Position numbers and translations under genes: made by a program. The notes under the pieces were generated by a model. The model ran no database searches. It was not told where the DNA came from and saw only the letters and a program-made list of their open reading frames with translations. This document shows positions 1 to 13,284 of a stretch of 54,312 bases of DNA, piece after piece. The number at the start of each line of letters is the position of its first letter. Within the stretch, counting starts at the first letter, position 1. Source of the DNA: Ectocarpus siliculosus (lineage: Eukaryota > Sar > Phaeophyceae > Ectocarpales > Ectocarpaceae); NCBI GenBank assembly GCA_000310025.1, contig FN649735.1, positions 156,284 through 210,595 of the forward strand, given 5' to 3'.

Positions 1-841
1 GTTCTCGCCTACGCCGTAGGCGTTGACCCATGTACTATTGGAAGGTCCTCTGCACGTCGAACGCCATCAGCTTCGAGGCCACCATTGGGGTGTGAGGGGG
101 CGGTGAAGCGGAACCCGAACCGGAATGAGAGCGGGGAGGAAACGAGGAAAGCGACACACGCGAAGAACGCGATGGCCGACAGGAAACCCCAGATTCCGAG
201 CCGTTCGACGACGATGACGCCCGGGTGTGTCGACGCTGTATTTTGGCGTTGAAGAAATTCATCAGGAACAACGTTCCGCATTGCTGACACTACACACGTC
301 GTGCAGATGTCCAGAACGAAATGGGGGGGGAAAGAAGACCCATCCACCTCGGTGGTGTGATGGTATCCTCGAAACCGTTCACGTCATCAGGTCGTGAGTT
401 CAACCCCCGGTTTGACACCGATTGGGAAGCACTGCATGAGGAAAGGAGCAATTCTACAGCCTTCGGCCGAGGTGGTGAGGGCATGCGCAGCAGGGTGAAA
501 ATGGGCATCCCGCACGTAGCGAGAGTGGCGCATAGAGAAACTGCAGCTCCAAGGGATAACGGACACCTGGGGTGAAGAAAAGCTCCCATAAAGGAAAATA
601 TATGCTTTGTTAGTTTTGGGAGAGTTCGTCCTTGTTGTGATGCGTTGGAGGCCAGACGAAATCAATTCCAAAGGTCGGCACGGTCACCCGATGAAGGATC
701 CGTACAAGTCCGGCCGCCGTTACAACGAGGCGTTCTACGACGTCGTTGACACCGATAGTATGCCGTGTGTTGTTGTTCGCATCTTCATACGAGCCAATGC
801 ATACCCAAGCGCCTACCATTTCCCCAGATCTCAAACCTACT
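1..841. other. Region downstream of the LRR-IQ gene, no confident gene
   Basis: Open frames on both strands are short. The minus frame at 610-834 contains HTIGVNDVVERL, which faintly recalls the HTI.YDDGDVERL core of Tudor-like domains. The plus frame at 607-903 has somewhat better third-position bias. Neither has a supported start or splice site, so no coding call is made. A tRNA-like stretch near 350-420 is described separately. Confidence 0.4.
350..420 (+). repeat. Possible tRNA-derived fragment (B-box-like)
   Basis: GAGTTCAACCCCC at about 405 matches the RNA polymerase III B-box pattern GWTCRANNC. About 45 nt upstream, GTGATGGTATCC loosely resembles a D-arm/A-box. No cloverleaf with paired acceptor or T-stem could be drawn, so this is not called as a tRNA gene. 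A worn SINE head or chance are both possible. Confidence 0.2.
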
Positions 842-3800
842 TCACCCTCCTATTCGGGTCTGAGAAAAAAAACGAAATTCATTCTGGAGCTGGAACTGTA
901 TGATGTCAACTCTTGAAAGCAGCACGAGGTTGTCGCTTGGAATTTGTGTAAGTGTCAGGACGGCGAACCCCTCTCACCTTATGTCCGCGGAAAACCCTTT
1001 CGATGTTCATTGCAGCCGCCTCCCTGCCGAGGTCCGACTCGAACACCTTCCTCCGAGCCTTGGCGCGTAGCCTCCCCTTGAACCCTCGATAAATACGCTG
1101 GATCTCTGCTCGATTCAGCAACAAAATAATGACGTATGGGCAGCCCGCGCTTTACACCAGTACCAGTGAAGCTCTCATTCATTCAACATGGGACGCAACG
1201 AAAACTTGACGTTTCACATTTTTACCACTCTGCGAGTCGCGCACCCCCCGTTCAGCCGTCGATTGGTTCGCCGCAACTGTTCTCGTTTCACCGCCAACAA
1301 AACGTTCGAGCTCCAACGAATCTTGAATCCTTCACGTAACTCCCAGTTTGATTGGCGTCGGACACACACAAGTACGATTCTACTTGACGGCAGGCGGGAT
1401 AAGGGAGCGTGCGAAACTTCTCATGTGCATCACAACGGTTCAAATAAGGCCAGCCGCAACAACCTCCATACAGAACGACTGTTTATAACACACACACATA
1501 GGGCGCACTCGCCTTTCGATGCTCCGTCCTGCATCTGCCTGATCTTGAACAAGGCTCTCTGGATGGTGGCGAGGTGCCTGGCTCGCACCGCACGCCAGAA
1601 GGACTGGATCGTGATTGCAGCCGCGTTTTGCCGAGCTTGTTCCTGCAAACGCGAATAGGCACCGAAGGGAATACTTGATGCAGTACCCGACAAGGAAAAA
1701 ATTCTATCCCCACCCCTGGCATACACTGAACCTGAGCAAGATCTCCCTTCCATTCAACGACGCGGATACATCTGTAGTTATGGGGCCCACAACGCGTTTC
1801 CAACCCAGAAAGTCTTGAACGTCCCGGTGGTGCATAACGAAAACAAATACTCGTGAATGCATCTCGTCACTCACCCTGAGGATCCGCATGGTCATGACCA
1901 TCATCTTGGCTACTCTTCCTCGCCAGGCGGCCTGAACCTTCAGTGCCATCTCCCACTCGAGGATCTTCAGGTCCCTCCTTGCCTTCAGCGCCGCCAGGAC
2001 GGCCCTGGGTGAACCCGAAAACGCACCAGTCAGACACATTTGTAACGGAGGGTCGCAGAAATGTTTTCAAGTACGTGATAATACGCCCATAGACGGAGCA
2101 CTAAGCCATGCGGTAGAGCTTTCAACGGCAGGCCCTTGATCGCTTGCCATGCTCAGCACTCTCGTGGCCGCCCCCGATCGAAAAAACATTTGAAACATGT
2201 CTCCTCGCCAACAGTAGAAACATACGTGGATCTTGCATATGAAGAGAACAAAGCTACACCAGTAAGGCAGCGGCCCCGCGCAATGAATGGCCCAGACAAT
2301 TTTACAGATGAACGGCTTACGGAGGCCAATGCCCGGAACTGCTTAAATCAGGGATTCTCGTATCGAGTACCGCTGTGCAAGAGAACGACATAAGGCGCAA
2401 CAAAAAATGTGCGCACTGGTACTTCGATTGCCCGTCGATGCCGGACAGCGTGTCGAGCAACCATGTTTTGCAGCAGTGAACATAGTCCTCTCTTGTGGTA
2501 CGGCAATCGATGTAGGTCCTATCTCCTCACCGCCCCTGGCGCATCCTTGCGAGGCTCTGGATCAGCACGGCGGCGGCCTGGTTCCTCCTCTCGCGCTCTA
2601 ACGCCTCGTCCCGGAGCCTTCGCAGCTCCAGCAGCTCCTTTTGCGCGAACAAGCGCCTGAGATTGCTCTGGATGACTATGGCAGCAAGCTCTCGTCGAGC
2701 CTGAATAGGACGACGAACACATTCACCGCAGCAAAAAGTTACGGGTATTGGCAGGAATGTCAAATCTGTGCTAAATAGAAGGTTCGTTACGCTGCCTCGG
2801 AAAGAGACGGAGAAATCTTCAAGGGCACTAAAGCCGGGGTGTAGTTCAAGAGGTTCTGTTGCATGAAGGTTGGTGACGAGCGGGTTCTACTGGTGTCGAG
2901 GAGTGCATGGCACGACTACCGCCGCGTGTCTCGGAAAACCGACGGAGATTTATTTTGACAACGAATTGTTGCGCTTGGCCAAACGAGCGACGAACGGCCG
3001 GCTCTCCCAAGACTGCGTAAGCTTGTGTGACGCAAGGCACAAAGGACGCCGCCTGTCGCACAATCTTCGTAGCAGTGTTCTCACCTGTGTTCGAGCCTCC
3101 AAAAGTAGTCGCCTGGCTCGTATAGCCCTCACCTCTACCATGCGGACGCGACCTCTGCAACATGTATGAGAAGGGGTAGATTGCTTAGAGTAACCACCGC
3201 ATCATATCGGGTGCACTAGACCTGAGGCTGACCACACATCTCCCACACATGTTCCCATCAACATATTGGCAGGTTCCTCGCGTATCGCTGCCTTACAAAA
3301 CATTCCATTGGTCCTGTCGGCACCCAGCGACCAGCATATGTTCTTCGTGGTGTCAGACGAATCCTTTTTCATTCCCAGGAGTGAAAAAGACAGAGACAGG
3401 CACCCGCAAGAAGAGAACAGTCTTCACGAGCAACACTCTGAAACAGCTATACTCCACGTTACCGACCGATTGCCAAACTTATGTCTTGAGACCTTGCCCA
3501 TCACGATTCCCGTGATACGCCTTATAGGGGATGCTGCCTATCGTTGCTCGATGTTATCTCAAAGTACCAGCATCTACGCCATCGTCCCTGAGCTTATTCA
3601 TGTACCTGTATCCCCACCACCCAGCCTGGATCCTCGTGGCCAACGACTGTCCCCGTTCTCGGAACAGCTTTTCCCTCCTGAGTCGTTCCGTTGTACGGCG
3701 ATCGCCTAGCATCCGCCAAGTTGCCTGGATGGCTGCCGCCGCCCGTTGCTCTCGAACCTGCTCGGGGAACCACCATGCGAGTCGTTAATGTTTTCTTATG

Positions 3801-6800
3801 GCATGACGTAATTTCCTTGGGGTATACGATTGGCTATGCCAACTGCACGTTTCGGACCATCTCCGTTGTTGCCCGATGGCAAGCGCTTCATGGATGACCC
3901 CAAGATATATGATCGGTAGGTTTTTTCCTTCAGGCACTAGCGGGGACCTTACCAGCATGGCTGCCGTCGGCCTTTTGCTGTGACACCTCCTTCTAGGAAG
4001 AAACTGTGTAAGTCTTCAGACGATTGTACATCATCGGCAAAGTTGAAAAGCATATCAATACCTCACACCCAAGTACTGTGGTTGATACCCTTCTCGAGAA
4101 CAGACCTCTAGACTTTGAAAAATCAGGAGAAATCGCAAACAATTGCGAACTCCGTTCAAGTATCAACAATATCAATGACACCACCATGAAATTAGTTCGG
4201 TAACAGCAGGATGCTCTCCGTCGCGGTACCGAGAACAGTCCTGGGAACTCCTTCTAAGTATGACCGAGCTTCTACGCGCACCTGGGCTCTCCAAGCACGA
4301 TACCACTTGCGGACGAAGTAGCCTCGGATGATGGCCTGCGCAATAGCTAGTCGCGTTTTAATTATCCAATTCCTGACAAACAGGAGGGTTTGTGGGGATT
4401 CAGATGCAACCTGTTCGCCTGCAATGGCATGTCTTTGTGTTTCCTGAGCATGGAAGGGAATACCTGTACACGTTTGGGTGTACCATTTGGGTGGAATTCC
4501 ACAAACACTCCAGGCATACGGGATTCATGAATTTCGGGCTTCAAGAAAAGCGATCTCGATTCGCGTGCGTACGATTGAAGTGCATGGATTTTAGTCGAAC
4601 CGGCTTTCGTACCTCGGACGAGTCGTACTCCGTGTTCACCATGCATGTTGAAGACTACTCGCCTACAGCCGTGAAAATACCAATTTTTCGCCCGGAATAT
4701 TTCTTGCTTCACTTTCAATCACTTTGAAAGAACGGAGACGATCAACCTGGCGCCTTCAGTCTAACCACCGAACAACGGCTGCATACCTTCGAACGATGCT
4801 GGATCGCCCACGGGCAAGGCGCCCCCGCATCAGCGATTGTACCACTATTGCGGCGATTATCCGCCTGTTGGTGGCCTCCTTCTTGGCCAGCAACTCTTTT
4901 GCGTTCTTGCGAGGCTGCCAGTAGCGGAATTCGCGGGGAGTGACGAAGGAGGGGTGAATACATATGGGGTATTGCAATTTGTATCGCAACCACAAACTGT
5001 AATGGAGGGCGTAGTATGTTGCCTGGCATAATGGTGTCCTTCAGAATACGGGGCGAAGCATGTCGAGGTATTGGCGATCAAGACGATGATCTGGAGAGCG
5101 GAGGAATGGCAACCTTCTCGGCTACCTCAGTCTTTGCATTGCTGACTATTACCATCTCGGGTAAAATGGCGGGTGGGTAGGCATTGAACCGTTCTTCGTC
5201 GGCAGGCTTCGACAATGTCGGGAACCAGACGCTGATTGGGGCCAGCATGAAGAAAAGCATCCAGGACAAACTGTCGGTGAACTACGAAAGTGCAACAATA
5301 TTTGGAAAACATCATATGCTCACCTGAAACCCAAAAAATGCCTGGGCCGGTTCGGACAGCTTCATGCTGTGGCAAAGCTCGGCCATGAAACGCCTCCCTA
5401 TCCCCGGGCACCTGTACAAACAAGGGCAAAGTTGTTTCTGCTGTTATCGTTATTGTCGCGCCGTCGGTATCGAAGTAGGACCCATGCGGTCCTTCGTCCG
5501 ATACCTTGTTTTCCCCGTTCTCCCAAGTAACGTAAACTGTTGCCGTGGAGAACAGAAGCGGCGAAAGGAGGCAGTCAGTGAAAAGCATCTGACGGGTGTC
5601 TGTGTTGTTTTAAAAACAACACAACCCTTTTTACTCTGTTTTCAAAGGCACTACGATGGACCTTAGAACCCACCAAATCGACAAGAGTAGTGGATGTTTT
5701 CGTCCCAGTTTGGCTCAAAGAATTCTCACTGTCAGGGCTCAGGCCATACTATCTCACCGAGTTCAGACTTAGGTTGGACATCCTTGTCTATTTAGCCACG
5801 ACGCCATCCATCAACAGCATATATGTCCATCAGCTAGTTACTATCGAGCAGACAACCGAACAACGTTGGGCGATCATGCTCTCTGGGTTTCTTCCCCGCG
5901 AAGCTTTCGTACAACCCAGTAAGAGCACATTCTTACGGTCGCCACGTGTCACAGCCCTTCGAACACAAACCACAAACCCCCTCGCTTTGTCAATCCCAGT
6001 ATAGCTCAAAATGGGCCCAAACTCCATGCGTCGTGCATGCGCTACACTCACCCGGTAACGTTGAGGCTGGACAGCGCGGTGCAGTTCATGGCGATACCGG
6101 TGACACCCATCTCGGTTATCGCCGAGCACCCGGAGAGGTTCAAGAACTGCGCGTTCATGCTGCAAAGAGCGCGGAGGGCGGAGTCGTCGACTTTCTCGCA
6201 GCCGCCTACGTCGAGCTCGGTGAGGTTCTTCAGCCCCCGCGCAAGAGCAGCCAGTCCGTGGGCGTTAACCTAATTCAGGCGTGTGCTGTTTGATGTTGGT
6301 ATAGCTAATGGGAATCAGTTTGGCCAGACAAAGCGACGGCGGTTGTCTCGCTGAGGAGAATGCCGTGGACGTGGAGGTCCTGTTGTGTCGGTTGCGTGGA
6401 GACTGGAATCGACGATGCTGCCAACACCATGGACTCCAAGATCGGTCTACTGGAGCTGTTTCAGTCTCCGCTCAGCCGCGAGAGCTCGGTCGCCGTGCGA
6501 CTTCGTCAATTTCGTTTGTTGTGCGCGTGCTTTTCTTTTTTTGTTCCGCTGTGGAGCCTAACCCAAGTTTGACACGACGGGCATTCATTGGTTTCTTTTC
6601 GTGCTGTTCTTGTTGCACAACGGCACATGTCATCTCTCTGAATGACGGTGGGAAGGCACATCTACCACGTCTTCGATATGACAGTGCTCGCAAGGGGTGG
6701 GTTTGTGCAATTGTTACCCGCACGTCGTCACCTATCCCGTTCGCCCGATCTCTCAGATTTCGTTTCGCTAGCGTGTGGCCATCGAGATCGAACATCTCGG

Positions 6801-9800
6801 ACAAGTTGATCCCCTACGCTCCCTAAGAAAGATAATGAAGCTCCCAGACAGACGACTTGCGGACCTTCGAATCAACGCCACAACGATCGCAACACACCGG
6901 AAACAGCCCCCTGTTCTACACCCTCTGCACCTGCCGGCACTGCGCGATGTTGAGGTGCCGCAAGCTCGTGCACCCTCGTGCCAGCTCCTTGAGATCGCCG
7001 TTGCCTACCCCACCACAGCCCGAGAGGCTGAGGTCCCGAAGCTTAGAGCACCCACGGGCCAAGGCACGAACGCTCTTGCCGGTGATTCCTCCGCATCCCG
7101 TCAGCATGAGTTTCTCCAGCTTGGGGCAGCCGCGAGCCACGGAGAGGAGCCCAGGGTCCTTTCAATCCATCCGGGAGCGATAATTGTTTCGGGGTGCAAG
7201 AGAAACAACTCGTTAGGCGTGCTCTGAATCAGTGTAAGCAGAAATCATGGAGTTTTCCGAGCAGGAAGTCCAACACGCAAGTCTATACCGACGAACGGAA
7301 ACGTATGTAGCGGACACACATGAAGAAACGTATTTCCCTACTCCCCTGCCCCCTCCGTATACTTGTCCGTGCTAATGCTTTGCCCTCTGCAGCATTATTC
7401 TTGGAACGGGGGCAAAGCGTACACTGTTTTGGCCCTCTGCGACCATGAGTCGATGCTACCCCGGCAACCTTCAAACAACCAACTCTAAATAGCTCCACGC
7501 GTTCGATCTCTTGCTTGTCGCTGTATTTGAGGCGAGGGAGCCTTGAACGACGTACACGTGTCGTGTGATACGGTGTAACCTGTGCACCGAACGCTCTAAG
7601 AAACAAATTGAGAAGGCCGAGTCATATCTCACAAGAGTGATGACACCAACGTGAAGCAGCCAAACCTGTGCGTGGGAGCACCCGAAGGCGTCGAGACCCG
7701 TAAGCTGGTGACAGCTCCGACCTAGCTGTATCAAGGCCCGATCGCCGTATTCGCCCACACGCTCGCAGCGGCTGATGTTAAGATAGGTTAGCCCCGTCGA
7801 CAACTTGGCTATCTCCGCTACCCCAGTATCGCTCACGTGCGAGCAGCCCTCAAGCGACAGCGACTTCAAGCTCCTGGGCATTTCGAGCAGTGAACCGGGC
7901 TCGATTAAACGCAGGAATGACCGAACGTACTGGGTGAAAGAACCGAGCGCTCTCCTTACCGAAATCAAGCTCAAACAAACATGAAGTTGATTATGACGTC
8001 GCCCCTAGAGCTTACGGTAGCCGACTATGAACGGCTTGGGGCGTGTGTGGCATGAATTTCGACAACAGTACCTCTGGCGACTGTGATTGTGTTCTGATGG
8101 AGCCCAGAAAATCTGGGCAAGCGATGAGCTGCCGTGAAGAACCGTTGCTTCATTCACAAACGTTTACGAATGTGAGAGCACTCGCGCTATGTCAATATTT
8201 TTATTGAGCGTGCCACGAGGTCGTACGTTGGTCGCTCAACCCCTAAAAAAAACGCACCCGATACTTGTGTCACCCAAGTGTATTTGCGTTGATAAGGAAG
8301 GCGGCGGATTTGGTTCATGGTTAGCACAACATATTGTCGGGATTCGCGAGGGAGTTGTGGGGAAACTCTGGACGACGGGATCAATGTCAACTCCCGCAGC
8401 GATAGACAATGTCTCTGGGTTGTTCACGTACAATCTCCTCATTCTCCTCCACAAAGCTTCTTCGTTACAATCTAGCAGCGTTGTGTCTCTCACCAACAAC
8501 CGCCGCCAATTACTCGAAGACCCAAGTCTGTCAGGCGGGTGCAGGACGTGAAATCTAGCTGCTCCATGTTGTCGCAGCAAATGGCCAGCGACCTCAACCC
8601 GATGTTTGTTACGCTGTGACATCCGCCGACGTTGAGCTCTCGCAAAGCCGTCGTGTGCCTCGCAATGCACCACATCCCTACATCGGTCACCTGATTCGAC
8701 GCAAAGACCAGTAGACCCGCCCCCGAATTTTCAGAACTACTTGGGCCGCACATGTGTGTGTTGGGCCCCCGGCTGTCTGTTCCGGTTGCTCCGAGCGAGC
8801 TTCAATCCGGCGGGCTTGATAAAACGTGCAATGTTGCGAACGTTCATTCACTGGATTGGCTCAAACAAGACCAACACGGAGTATACATAGTAAAGGGTCA
8901 AGACGACGGTCGGTTGAAGAGTACAAAGGCAGCGCCCGAAAACAGCTGAGGTGACGAAACAACCCCTCGGCATATGTGGCCATACTGGTGGAATAAGTTG
9001 AACCCCGAAGGGTAAAGTAGGCAGAGAAGTGACGCATGATTTCACCTCCGCGATGACCAAACGATCATATCAACAACCTACGCACAACCCACCTCGATGC
9101 AATTACGTAAGCTGAGCCCGATCATTTCAGGTCGGAGTTTGCAAACTTCTTGGACAACTGCATCGGTAACCGGCCGTCCAGTTTCCGTCTGGTGCACATA
9201 CAGATCCTGTTTTCGGCAAGCAAGAGCGTGTTCAAATGCCAGAACTTCGGAATAATCTGGGCACCCTAATGTCTTTGGGATCGTTCGTTGCGTGGGAGTC
9301 GGCGGAGTGAACGAAGTTGGCCGTCGATCCGTAACTATCCCAGTAGACTGCTCTACAAATATCTAGAGCGCCGGGGTACACGTTAGGGAAAGAGATGCGA
9401 ACACATGTCCCGGATATTGCGCAGGCATGCAGCGCCGTGGAGTAGTTATTGTCTGCACTGTCGACCGGAGCAACGACCGCCGAAATGAAGTAACACATTA
9501 TATTTTGTTCAAGATCGTTGCTTTACGCCGATTGCTTGTCTAACGGTTTCTGTGGAGGTGTGGAGAGTCCAGGAAACTTGTCATGGTGTGGAGACACACC
9601 ACGCTGTGCGGCCTGCTGCAGTCTTCAATACAACTCCAAGTTGACGCGCCGGTGTTGTAGTCTCTGAACGCAAGCGAGCTATAAGAACAGCGTGCTTTCA
9701 AGAGACACGTTCCAAATACAACATCAAATGGCACGGAACCTATCGTAGTTTCTCTCGTTGCAAGTGACACACCGACAGCCATCGCTCAAGGAGAGGTGTC

Positions 9801-10515
9801 ATTGGGCTGTTGCTGGATCACGTATGTACATTCTTTGAGACTTTGTTGCAGTGGATGACGACAGGGGCATATTAAGCGTGCGTGATACAAGTCTTTATCC
9901 AGGAAAACGATGTATCACCATGCCACTCACCAACCGCTTTTTGATGGAGCAGTCTCTCCCCTCCAGGAAATTCAGCAAGAAAGATCGGATGCTGGCCACT
10001 TTCTTACGGTCCTCCTCCAACAGCTTCGCCGACTTGCTGAGGTGGGCGTCGCTGTTGTCCCCCGTGCCGCTGCAGCTGCTCCCGTTGTTGCTTCCACCAC
10101 CATGTAGAAGAGGAAGCTGAGACGGGCGAACGTTGCCTGTTTCTGGCGATGCCTTGTTCCTCAGCCTGGACGGGCTGTCCATTGGCGGTCGAGTGCGGCC
10201 GAGGTCCGCGGCATCTGCTGCCACGTCCTCGTTGATGTAGTTGTTGCTGTATGGAGGGTGTGGCGGGAGAAAAGTAGACGATGGAGAAGTCGTGACAGCA
10301 GACGAGGATGACAGTGCCGACGACGTTCTCGGTCGCTTCCGAGCATTGCTGCTCTTCCTGGTAGACGGCCAGTTCGCTGGCGCGGGTTTGACCGGAGGAG
10401 ACCACGGACGAGGTTTAAGCTCGCTGTGGTCTCCTCCCGGCTCCAATAGCTTCTCAGCGGTCATTGTTGGGACTCCCCTCAAATTATATCCATTATTTCG
10501 GAAGACGCTGGACAC
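842..10515 (-). CDS. Leucine-rich-repeat (AMN1/FBXL type) protein with about ten IQ motifs
   Basis: Exons in transcript order: 10515-9931, 9206-9093, 8690-8494, 7954-7666, 7158-6931, 6269-6052, 5411-5324, 4914-4787, 4372-4282, 3757-3606, 3154-3085, 2700-2531, 2004-1875, 1642-1513, 1105-978, 859-842. All phases fit and give 911 aa. Residues 1-195 are Ser/Pro-rich and low complexity. Residues about 215-560 hold about 12 cysteine-containing LRRs, each like LxxLxLxGCxxVTDxGL (for example LSLEGCSHVSDTGV and LNLSGCSAITEMGV). Residues about 590-906 hold about ten IQ motifs, such as IQAGWWGYRGRVRM, VQAAWRGRVAK and IQSFWRAVRARH; several are split by introns and restored by splicing. Known of the families: cysteine-containing LRRs occur in FBXL/AMN1 substrate receptors, and IQ motifs bind calmodulin or calmodulin-like light chains. 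No F-box was seen. A calcium-responsive scaffold is inferred. Intron 14 uses a GC donor. The 18-nt last exon is the least certain; reading through exon 15 instead adds about 23 other residues. Confidence 0.85.
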
Positions 10516-12337
10516 TCAAAGGCCCTCGAGCCGCTGTCGCACGAGAGTGGCTAGCAAGCATGATGGCTTGAGCGGCGGGACGGAGAGCAGCAGGTTCGCA
10601 GGTTCCGAATGAAGCGGCACAGGTTGCCCCGCATGGGGTTCTCCAACGCCACATTATGTCTGCAGAGGGGCTCCGTCTCTTCTGTCCCCGCCCAGTGCAC
10701 ATCGGCATCAGTTCACCTCGCTGGTGCTGTGGAGATGATGATAAGATCAAAGGATGTGCCGATAGCATTGATTGTCCTGTTGTCGGCTGCTTATTGGTGC
10801 CCGACAAGTTCTTGGGGAGTGTCCTGGGGTGTTCGTTTTCGTGCATCGTCAAAGATTGCTGCCTCATCACGATGTAAGTGCAACACGCCAGCTTGTGTCT
10901 GACTACACCAGTTTTGTATCCTGTATGCAAGTATAGAGTTAGCAAGAAGGCGCTGGGTTGCACTGCCTGACTATGTAATCGCAACCTGTCAGCAGTTATT
11001 CACTGCCATGTTTATGCCAGAATGCGTATTTGATGAATCCGCACCCCTTCGTGTGCCGCGACGCGGGGTTGGAGCAGCATCAGTAGACAGCAGATGTACA
11101 GCAGTGTAGTCTACTCGACGCGTCTCGACAGCGTGTTTGTTCTGTGCATACATGTACATAATAGATATGCGCACGGGCTGTGTACCAGTAGCTGTCTTAC
11201 GTCTAGCACACTAATGTCCCAGCAGGTATAGTACCTTTCCGCACTGCTGTGGTTGTTGCAAAGCTGGCGGTACATATGTTTGCTATAAGCACCACCATGA
11301 TCTCATGACTCTTACAAATATCCGGATAGCAAATATCCGAGCTGCTGTCGTAAATGGGTGCGGCTCTGCTGCGTTACCTACAACCTACAATTACCAGGCA
11401 TACCTTGTGGTATTGCTTTGACTACTGCTGTTTTCAGAGGTACAATCAGTGTTGTCCACATCTTGCTTATCACACGTAGTCGCGTGTTCTCGTCAAAGCT
11501 TATGCTCGTACTGCTGCTTTTCCTTGAAAATATCGAAGTAGAACTCAGGAGGGGTACAGCAGTACAGCAGTACTTGCACGGCTTGCCTGCTTTGTTCGAA
11601 GTTTTTTCGAAACAGGCTCCGCATTCCAAAGCTCTGCTGAATATCGACGCGGGAAAACACCCAGTACCTTCTTCTGTCCGTACTACAGTATTCAAACACT
11701 TGACGCGGTCGATTCCCGTGGTCACAGGCTAACTTACCCGAAAAAGGTACACGAAAATAATAATGGCAGCTACCAAATGTTGTTGAGCCTGTTACCCGCA
11801 GGGGAAATGTCCCTATATGCTGTCTGGGAAATCGTAGATATGCAGGTAGCTTTTTCTGACGCTATGAATTCATTGCTAATCTGTCGCTGACTCTTTTCTA
11901 TGATAGAGAGGATTCGTTGTGTCATATTAAGAAAAATAAAAAAATAATGGATCCGAAGGGTCCGCAAGTCAACAGAAACCAACGACAGATAGCTTCTATA
12001 ATAGCGGAGTTTTATCTGCTAATTCCGGCATCATATCTCACGCAACCAGGCGACGTGCAGAAAAAAATCACGGCCTCAGTAATTCCGCTCCGTCCGCGTT
12101 CGTGTACGCATTCGATTTTGGTACTACAGGGCACCACATCAGGTGGTACCCTGGTTGGTGTAGGATCTGGGTGCTGTTAGTGCGATCGAACGCCAGTGAT
12201 GAGTTCTGAAACGTGCGTTGGTTTTGGCAACGAGGGACTACCCCGAGTTCTGCTACCTGCTGACAAGCATGTTACATGTGTTTCCACGAACGGCAGAATG
12301 TTTCCATGAGATGTATACGTAGCTGCACCGACAAAGA
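10516..12337. other. Divergent intergenic region (shared upstream region)
   Basis: This 1.8 kb separates the start codons of the minus-strand LRR-IQ gene and the plus-strand ABC1 kinase gene, so it should hold both promoters. It is AT-richer than the exons. I saw no convincing TATA box, conserved motif pair or coding exon. The short open frames here lack splice support. Confidence 0.5.
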
Positions 12338-13245
12338 TTGTCGCTCTCCACGCCCACCTTTCACACCCACTGCACACTGCCTCCTTCGATACGGACCCCC
12401 TTCACGGCTCGTTCTCGAAAAACGAAACAATCAGGGGTTGATGGCGACGGATGGCAGCAGCAGCAGCGGCAGCAGAGGCCAGAATCACAACAACAGTTTC
12501 GGTACGGGAGCCATGGCCGACCGGTTGTCGGCGAGCTTGGAATGGTCGCCACTGGTGGGCGCGTTCGGCAGGGCGAGGGTGCGGAACGGGGAATCGCTGT
12601 TTACGACGGCGAGAGCGACGATGGAGAGGAGTTGGAGGTACGGGCAGGAACGTATGTCGTGCTGTGTTTTGCACCCCGTGCCTGCTCGCCCAGAAGATTA
12701 CTCGTAACTGTTGTTTCCACCAATCGTGCGCCTATCCCCTTATGAGGAAGGGGCGTGCCTCGCCCGGGTGGTGGGGGTGGCGTATTTTACACCCCGTGCT
12801 TGCTCACCCAGAAGGGTTCTCGAAGCTGATGTTAGCACCAATCGTGAGCATATGCACCTATGACGAAGGGGTGCGCATCGCCCCTGCGCGTCTCTCCACG
12901 CTGCCCAATGTGTAGCACTTCATCCCCCGCACCGTGTCCCCTGTCACCCTCCTAATGTTGGTATCCTATGCCGGGAATTTCCGCCCACCCCAAACCTAAA
13001 CACACCGTGCAAACCCCCACGAAGACCTTGATACTATCGTGATAGTGTCCCTCCTGGGCCATATTTCGATCTCCTCGTCGATACGTGCCGACAATTTTGC
13101 TCGTGCTTCACGCACGTGTGTATCGTTGTCTTGGGTGTCCGTTCTCTCCCATGCTGTTGAACCCCGGGCGGCCTTACACTCATCTTTCAAACCACCGGTG
13201 GATCGGATTGCGGCAATCTGCAGGTTCTCTCTCTCTCTCTCTATT

Positions 13246-13284
<39 letters not shown>

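Noticed and set aside
5079-5280. Possible LRR-IQ gene exon
   Set aside because: Exon 7 (ending FGFQ) joins exon 8 (PRKNAKELL) directly in phase. The intervening frame carries no LRR or IQ signal.
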